The notes beneath the pieces were generated by a model. The model had not been told where the DNA came from. It did no database searches and saw nothing but the letters and a program-made list of their open reading frames with translations. The position numbers and the translations under genes are program-made. Shown here one piece after another: positions 41,680-45,271 of a stretch of 45,271 nt of DNA. The stretch is from Planctomycetota bacterium (GTDB lineage: Bacteria; Planctomycetota; Phycisphaerae; Phycisphaerales; SM1A02), in the NCBI GenBank assembly GCA_022568135.1, contig JADFFQ010000031.1, forward strand, positions 1-45,271, read 5' to 3'. Positions within the stretch are counted from its first letter, which is position 1. Every line of letters begins with the position of its first letter.

Positions 41680-43848
41680 CTACGCAGGCGTCAGCTGGCC
41701 AACGCGCTGCACGAATTGGTAGACTCTCTCGAAGATAGCCTCACAACCATCACCCCGGACAATCACGTGCCGATCGAAGGGCAGTTCCGAAAACACCTTG
41801 ATCTTGGAGCCGAGTCGAGCCACCAACGCTTTCGCGCCGTCAGGCCCGACAAGCGGATCAGCATCCGCCTGGATGATCAATGCCGGTGCGGTAACAGCAG
41901 AGAGACTCTTGCGGCACGCATCCATAGCGCGTCGAACTTCCCTGATGCCGGTGAGGTAATCCAGCTCGTAGTTGATGTCGGGGCTTTCGGTGTCACTGTT
42001 GGATCGCTGGAAGTGCCCGTCGCTGAGGCCGAGCTTCCTCATTGCATCATTCCACCGAACGATGGCCGGCACAAGCGGCGCTCGGCGATCGCGCAATCGC
42101 ATCGGTGCGTTGATGCTGAATACACCGTCGATCTCTCCAGCGTGCCGAGCGGCCAGCAGTAGCGCGAGAGTTCCCCCGAGTGAGAATCCGCCGACGATAA
42201 CTTCCCGGCAATGCTGGCGAATCACCGCATAGCCCCGCATTAGGGAGTCCATCCAGTCCTGCCAGCTCACGTCGGTGAGTTGCTTGGGCGCTGTTCCATG
42301 GCCAGGGAGTCGTACGCCGTAGACGCTGCATCCCTGGTGATGAAGGTACTCGGCCAGCGGGCGAACCTGTTCCGGGCACGCCAGGTAGCCGTGCGCCAGG
42401 ACGATGCCAACCTTCCCGTTGTGCGACTCGAGGAAGAACGGTTCGCCGACGTCCTTGGGCTTCGACCCGTTGGGCTCAAACACCGATGCATAATCACGCT
42501 CATAGAGGCGAGCATCACTCTGCCGCAGCGCCACAGACGTGCGCATTGCCAATTGCGAGCTTGAGAGATTGACAAACCGATTGAGTGCTTCGACTGCGGG
42601 CCTGATCGGCTCCAACTCGTTGGCAATCACTTGGGTCATGTTCTTCAGCCGAATCTTGTGGAACTCATGGGGCTGGTCTAGAGCCGTGCGATTGACCACA
42701 TAGCAGCCGTCTTGGATTCGCAGGATTCCCTCGTTGCACGCCAAGCGGACAGCGCTCTCCCACGGGCCGAACGGCTCAGCGCTGACCAGCGACGTAATCC
42801 CGTCCAGAACCGACCGATGCAGCCGCACGGCGTCGCAATCAGTGAGCTGAGTAGCTGCGAGATACAGTGCCCTGCGCAGGTCTTCGATGACGATTCGGTC
42901 GCCTTGAAACGCCCGAAGCGCGTAACAGAAGAGGTGATCGAAATTGATTTCGGTATTGTGGTAGATGGACCGCATACAGGCTTCGGTAAGCCGCTTCGCC
43001 TGTTGGCGAAGAAGGAAATCAGTCCGATTCGCTTCGGAGAACATGCCGATAACCCGTCGGGCCAGCGCGGTGACCTTGTCGAGGTAATCGGCCGCCTCGA
43101 TCGGCTCGCCGAAGTGGATGCAGATTTCCGAGCCGGCCAGAAGGATGCTGCCTTCGACTTGAAGCTCCTCGTCGAGGCGCGGGTCCAGCTCACCGACCAG
43201 CAACTTCGCGAGACGGTTGATGAGATTCCGACTGGGGCGCATCGGGTAGAAGGTGAGCGTCACCGGCACCACGACGACGCCGGCCGGGCGGATCTCCTCG
43301 GCCCCGTTGAGCCCGTAGGAGTCTTCGTAGTACTCAATTCGGCGCAGGTCATCCTCCTCGCAGGCCTTCAGGTAACGGTGCTTGCACATCTGGGCCTTCA
43401 GCGCGAGCATCGCGGCGCCGGTGTGCGGCGGACCGTGCCGATCCGGGTTATTCAGCCGCAGACGGCCTTTGTGAACCGTCTTCTTGTTCTTGATGAGACC
43501 TCCTTCGGGGTAAATGACCCAGTCGTGCCGGCCGGTCATCAACTCGCGGATGATCGTTCGATTTCGGCGCGCATCTCGCGTGGACATACCGCCGAGCGCC
43601 TTGAAGTATTTTCCGAACAGCCCCTTGAACACACTGTGCGTGCCGAGGCTGCGGACCTGGCGGCCGGCATGTTGGAAGATGACGTACGGAATGAGAAAGG
43701 TTTCGATGCGGGTGAAGTGATTGGCGACGAACAGCGTCGGCCGATCGACAAGGTTCTCCACGCCGGTCACTCGCAGTCTCACGCCGAGCACCGTCTTCAG
43801 GGCGCTCAGGCATGCGCAGGTAGCCTTGTATGCTGTCAAGCCCATCAC
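41680..43848 (-). CDS. Fusion of PlsC-type acyltransferase and alpha/beta hydrolase
   Basis: The 722-residue product joins two lipid-related enzymes. Residues 1-250 resemble a 1-acylglycerol-3-phosphate acyltransferase: FVANHFTRIETFLIP holds the HxxxxD-type motif as H44-x4-E49 (Asp replaced by Glu), and WVIYPEGGLIKNKK the third motif. Residues about 260-460 form a helical middle part resembling the glycerol acyltransferase C-terminal regions. Residues about 475-720 are an alpha/beta hydrolase of the monoacylglycerol-lipase type: GIVLAHGYLACPEQVRPLAE, RLPGHGTAPKQL, nucleophile Ser556 in GGFSLGGTL, Asp in DADPLVG, and DRHVIVRGDG carrying the His. The ATG overlaps the stop of the upstream acyl-CoA dehydrogenase (ATGA). 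Confidence 0.88.
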   Translation of the reverse strand: MMGLTAYKATCACLSALKTVLGVRLRVTGVENLVDRPTLFVANHFTRIETFLIPYVIFQHAGRQVRSLGTHSVFKGLFGKYFKALGGMSTRDARRNRTIIRELMTGRHDWVIYPEGGLIKNKKTVHKGRLRLNNPDRHGPPHTGAAMLALKAQMCKHRYLKACEEDDLRRIEYYEDSYGLNGAEEIRPAGVVVVPVTLTFYPMRPSRNLINRLAKLLVGELDPRLDEELQVEGSILLAGSEICIHFGEPIEAADYLDKVTALARRVIGMFSEANRTDFLLRQQAKRLTEACMRSIYHNTEINFDHLFCYALRAFQGDRIVIEDLRRALYLAATQLTDCDAVRLHRSVLDGITSLVSAEPFGPWESAVRLACNEGILRIQDGCYVVNRTALDQPHEFHKIRLKNMTQVIANELEPIRPAVEALNRFVNLSSSQLAMRTSVALRQSDARLYERDYASVFEPNGSKPKDVGEPFFLESHNGKVGIVLAHGYLACPEQVRPLAEYLHHQGCSVYGVRLPGHGTAPKQLTDVSWQDWMDSLMRGYAVIRQHCREVIVGGFSLGGTLALLLAARHAGEIDGVFSINAPMRLRDRRAPLVPAIVRWNDAMRKLGLSDGHFQRSNSDTESPDINYELDYLTGIREVRRAMDACRKSLSAVTAPALIIQADADPLVGPDGAKALVARLGSKIKVFSELPFDRHVIVRGDGCEAIFERVYQFVQRVGQLTPA

Positions 43849-45271
43849 GAGCGCTCTGCGAACGTGTTCAATCCGTCGTGCTCATACTGTGCAGATGGAG
43901 CGACGAACTTCAATGAAGGGTCTGGCGGCTGTGGCGAGATGACGCCCTGCTCCATCCACTGGAAATCTCCGCTCAGAACCTGGGCAGCCAAAGCATTCGC
44001 AGATCGCTGATTCCCCCAACGGATTGCCCGAAAGTGCTGCTCAATTCGACCCCTTGCCTGCAGGCAAAAGAGGTCGGCCAGTTGCAACGGATCACCTTGG
44101 GAATGTTCTTGTGAGGCGAGTGATCGTGCATACGCACACGTTGCGGCCATCGCAAACAGTTCGGTGCCAACGTCCATGAGATGCCCAAGCAAGACCTGGC
44201 GGCGCTCAAGCTTGTTCCGATGGCGTGCCATCGCCCCGAACATCGCCGCTGCCAACTTGTGCGAGGCACGGTCGATGTATCTGTAGTGACTCCGGAGGCG
44301 CCCCATGGAGCGGTACCGCTTCGGCCAGACGCTTCCGAAGAGCTGCGCTGGATACCACCTTATATAGAAGCGAACAAGCCGGCCGGTCGCCATGAGCTTG
44401 CGCTTCAGCGGGATTCCATGGCGGAGCAGGTCGGCGGCAAGCTTCAGATGCGGATCCAGCGCCTCGCGCGCCAAGTACAGGCGCATGATCTCAGAGGTCC
44501 CCTCGATGATGGTGTTGATGCGACAATCCCGCATCATGCGCTCGACGGGGTATGCCGCTTCTCCACGAGCTCGTAACGACGCGGCTCGCTCATAGCCACG
44601 ACCGCCACGCAACTGCATCGTTTGGTCAACAATCTCCCAAGTCGCCTCAGTGCAGAAGAGCTTGGCCATCGCCGCCTCGATGCGGATGTCCAAGCCCTGG
44701 TCCACCCAGTGCGAGGTGAGCCAGGTCACAGCCTCGATCGCAAACGTCGTGCAGGCAATGAAGGCGATCTTCTGACTGCCGGCTTCGTGCCGGCCGATCG
44801 GCAAGCCCCATTGGACGCGATCATTGCCCCATTGCCGCACGATCGAGAGGCATTGTTTGCCGATACCAGCGCAGGCGGCGGGAAGGGTAAGCCGGCCGGT
44901 GTTGAGCGTCTTCAGCGCCAGCTTCAACCCGAGGCCCTCGCCCCAGATCACGTTCTCGGCGGGCACCTTGACGTTGTCAAATCGCATCAAGCCATTCTGG
45001 ATCCCCCGCAGACCCATGAAGTCGCAGCGGTGAGTCACTTCAACGCCGGGGCTGTCCGCCTCGACGATGAAGGCGGTGATCTGCGGACACGCTCTGCCTC
45101 GAGACACCTTCGCCGCGGTTTGGGCCATCACGACGATCAACTGCGCAATCGGGCCGTTCGTGGTCCACAGCTTGACGCCGTTGAGGATGTAATGAGCCCC
45201 ATCATCGCTGAGCTTTGCGGTCGTGGTCATGCGTGCCGGGTCGGAGCCGACCTCCGCCTCGGTCAGGGCGA
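43845..45271 (-). CDS. Acyl-CoA dehydrogenase family protein (5' partial)
   Basis: The frame is open to the window end; its first visible residues are ALTEAEVGSDPARM, an FAD-binding acyl-CoA dehydrogenase motif, so roughly 150 N-terminal residues lie outside. Later motifs are NGVKLWTTNGPIAQL, VTHRCDFMGLRGIQNGLMRF, GRLTLPAACAGIGKQCL, QWGLPIGRHEAGSQKIA, MQLRGGRGYERAAS, and RINTIIEGTSEIMRLYLARE with the catalytic Glu in IIEGT. The C-terminal extension of about 170 residues after this motif is long, as in very-long-chain and bacterial FadE-type enzymes. It is the upstream partner of the acyltransferase/hydrolase fusion, with ATGA overlap, suggesting coupled lipid or fatty-acid metabolism. Confidence 0.93.
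   Translation of the reverse strand, partial: ALTEAEVGSDPARMTTTAKLSDDGAHYILNGVKLWTTNGPIAQLIVVMAQTAAKVSRGRACPQITAFIVEADSPGVEVTHRCDFMGLRGIQNGLMRFDNVKVPAENVIWGEGLGLKLALKTLNTGRLTLPAACAGIGKQCLSIVRQWGNDRVQWGLPIGRHEAGSQKIAFIACTTFAIEAVTWLTSHWVDQGLDIRIEAAMAKLFCTEATWEIVDQTMQLRGGRGYERAASLRARGEAAYPVERMMRDCRINTIIEGTSEIMRLYLAREALDPHLKLAADLLRHGIPLKRKLMATGRLVRFYIRWYPAQLFGSVWPKRYRSMGRLRSHYRYIDRASHKLAAAMFGAMARHRNKLERRQVLLGHLMDVGTELFAMAATCAYARSLASQEHSQGDPLQLADLFCLQARGRIEQHFRAIRWGNQRSANALAAQVLSGDFQWMEQGVISPQPPDPSLKFVAPSAQYEHDGLNTFAERS

Noticed and set aside
42712..44010. 432-codon open frame antisense to the acyltransferase fusion
   Set aside because: It overlaps two genes with clear family motifs on the minus strand and has none of its own.
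1..45271. CRISPR arrays, tRNA, rRNA, or a riboswitch
   Set aside because: No repeated spacer-like units, no recognisable tRNA arms (for example GGTTCGAnTCC) and no rRNA sequence were seen; a covariance-model scan was not possible.

Overview
The window comes from a GC-rich bacterium, most likely a planctomycete and probably of the class Phycisphaerae. The evidence is the gene content: C-terminal dockerin-like tails ending in the LLTLLANWG style, three stand-alone pseudopilins of the planctomycete type, a protein resembling the Verrucomicrobia/Planctomycetes-restricted Minf_1886 family, an exported PCMT, and an alpha/beta mixture of housekeeping and secreted genes. No rRNA, tRNA, CRISPR array or transposase gene was recognised. 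Both window ends cut genes: a PolX DNA polymerase on the left and an acyl-CoA dehydrogenase on the right.

Layout. 1-3.1 kb: polX and ffh (SRP GTPase). 3.1-6.25 kb: an accessory patch with a large inverted repeat, an ASCH-domain gene plus two ASCH fragments, a small hypothetical gene, a winged-helix/TIR-like protein that may be an immunity effector, and about 500 bp of hairpin-rich non-coding DNA. 6.25-10.2 kb, minus strand: AI-2E family permease, Minf_1886-like protein, 3-methyladenine DNA glycosylase and an amidohydrolase. 10.4-14.3 kb, plus strand: OmpA-type lipoprotein, a repeat-filled gap, an orphan MlaE permease and a transglutaminase-fold protein that seems to lack its catalytic Cys and His. 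14.4-15.65 kb, minus strand: zinc-ribbon membrane protein and pseudopilin. 16.1-18.0 kb: secreted dockerin protein.

18.3-25.85 kb is a carbohydrate module: a MalK/UgpC-type ATPase on the minus strand, and divergently a GH172 (DUF2961) glycosidase, a pseudopilin, two sugar permeases and a solute-binding protein. The last three form a tight operon. An exported amidohydrolase follows at 25.9-27.3 kb. 27.3-32.0 kb holds an orphan dockerin remnant, a large secreted cupredoxin-CHRD-glucose/sorbosone-dehydrogenase-dockerin protein and, divergent from it, an overlapping ECF sigma / anti-sigma-like / pseudopilin operon.

32.0-39.5 kb, minus strand: S9 peptidase, a TlpA-like thioredoxin fused to a long coiled-coil region, a membrane protein related to spermidine synthases, and an exported PCMT whose stop codon is translationally linked to the next gene. 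39.5-45.3 kb: a HicB-like antitoxin gene broken by one stop codon, adenine deaminase, a PlsC-acyltransferase/alpha-beta-hydrolase fusion, and an acyl-CoA dehydrogenase whose stop overlaps the start of that fusion.

The less expected signals are two REPIN-like doublets with the same ATAGCC...GGCTAT ends, the sigma/anti-sigma/pseudopilin operon facing the four-domain redox protein, the GH172 transport locus containing a pseudopilin, and the TIR/ASCH accessory patch. All family assignments were made by reading motifs, without database searches.
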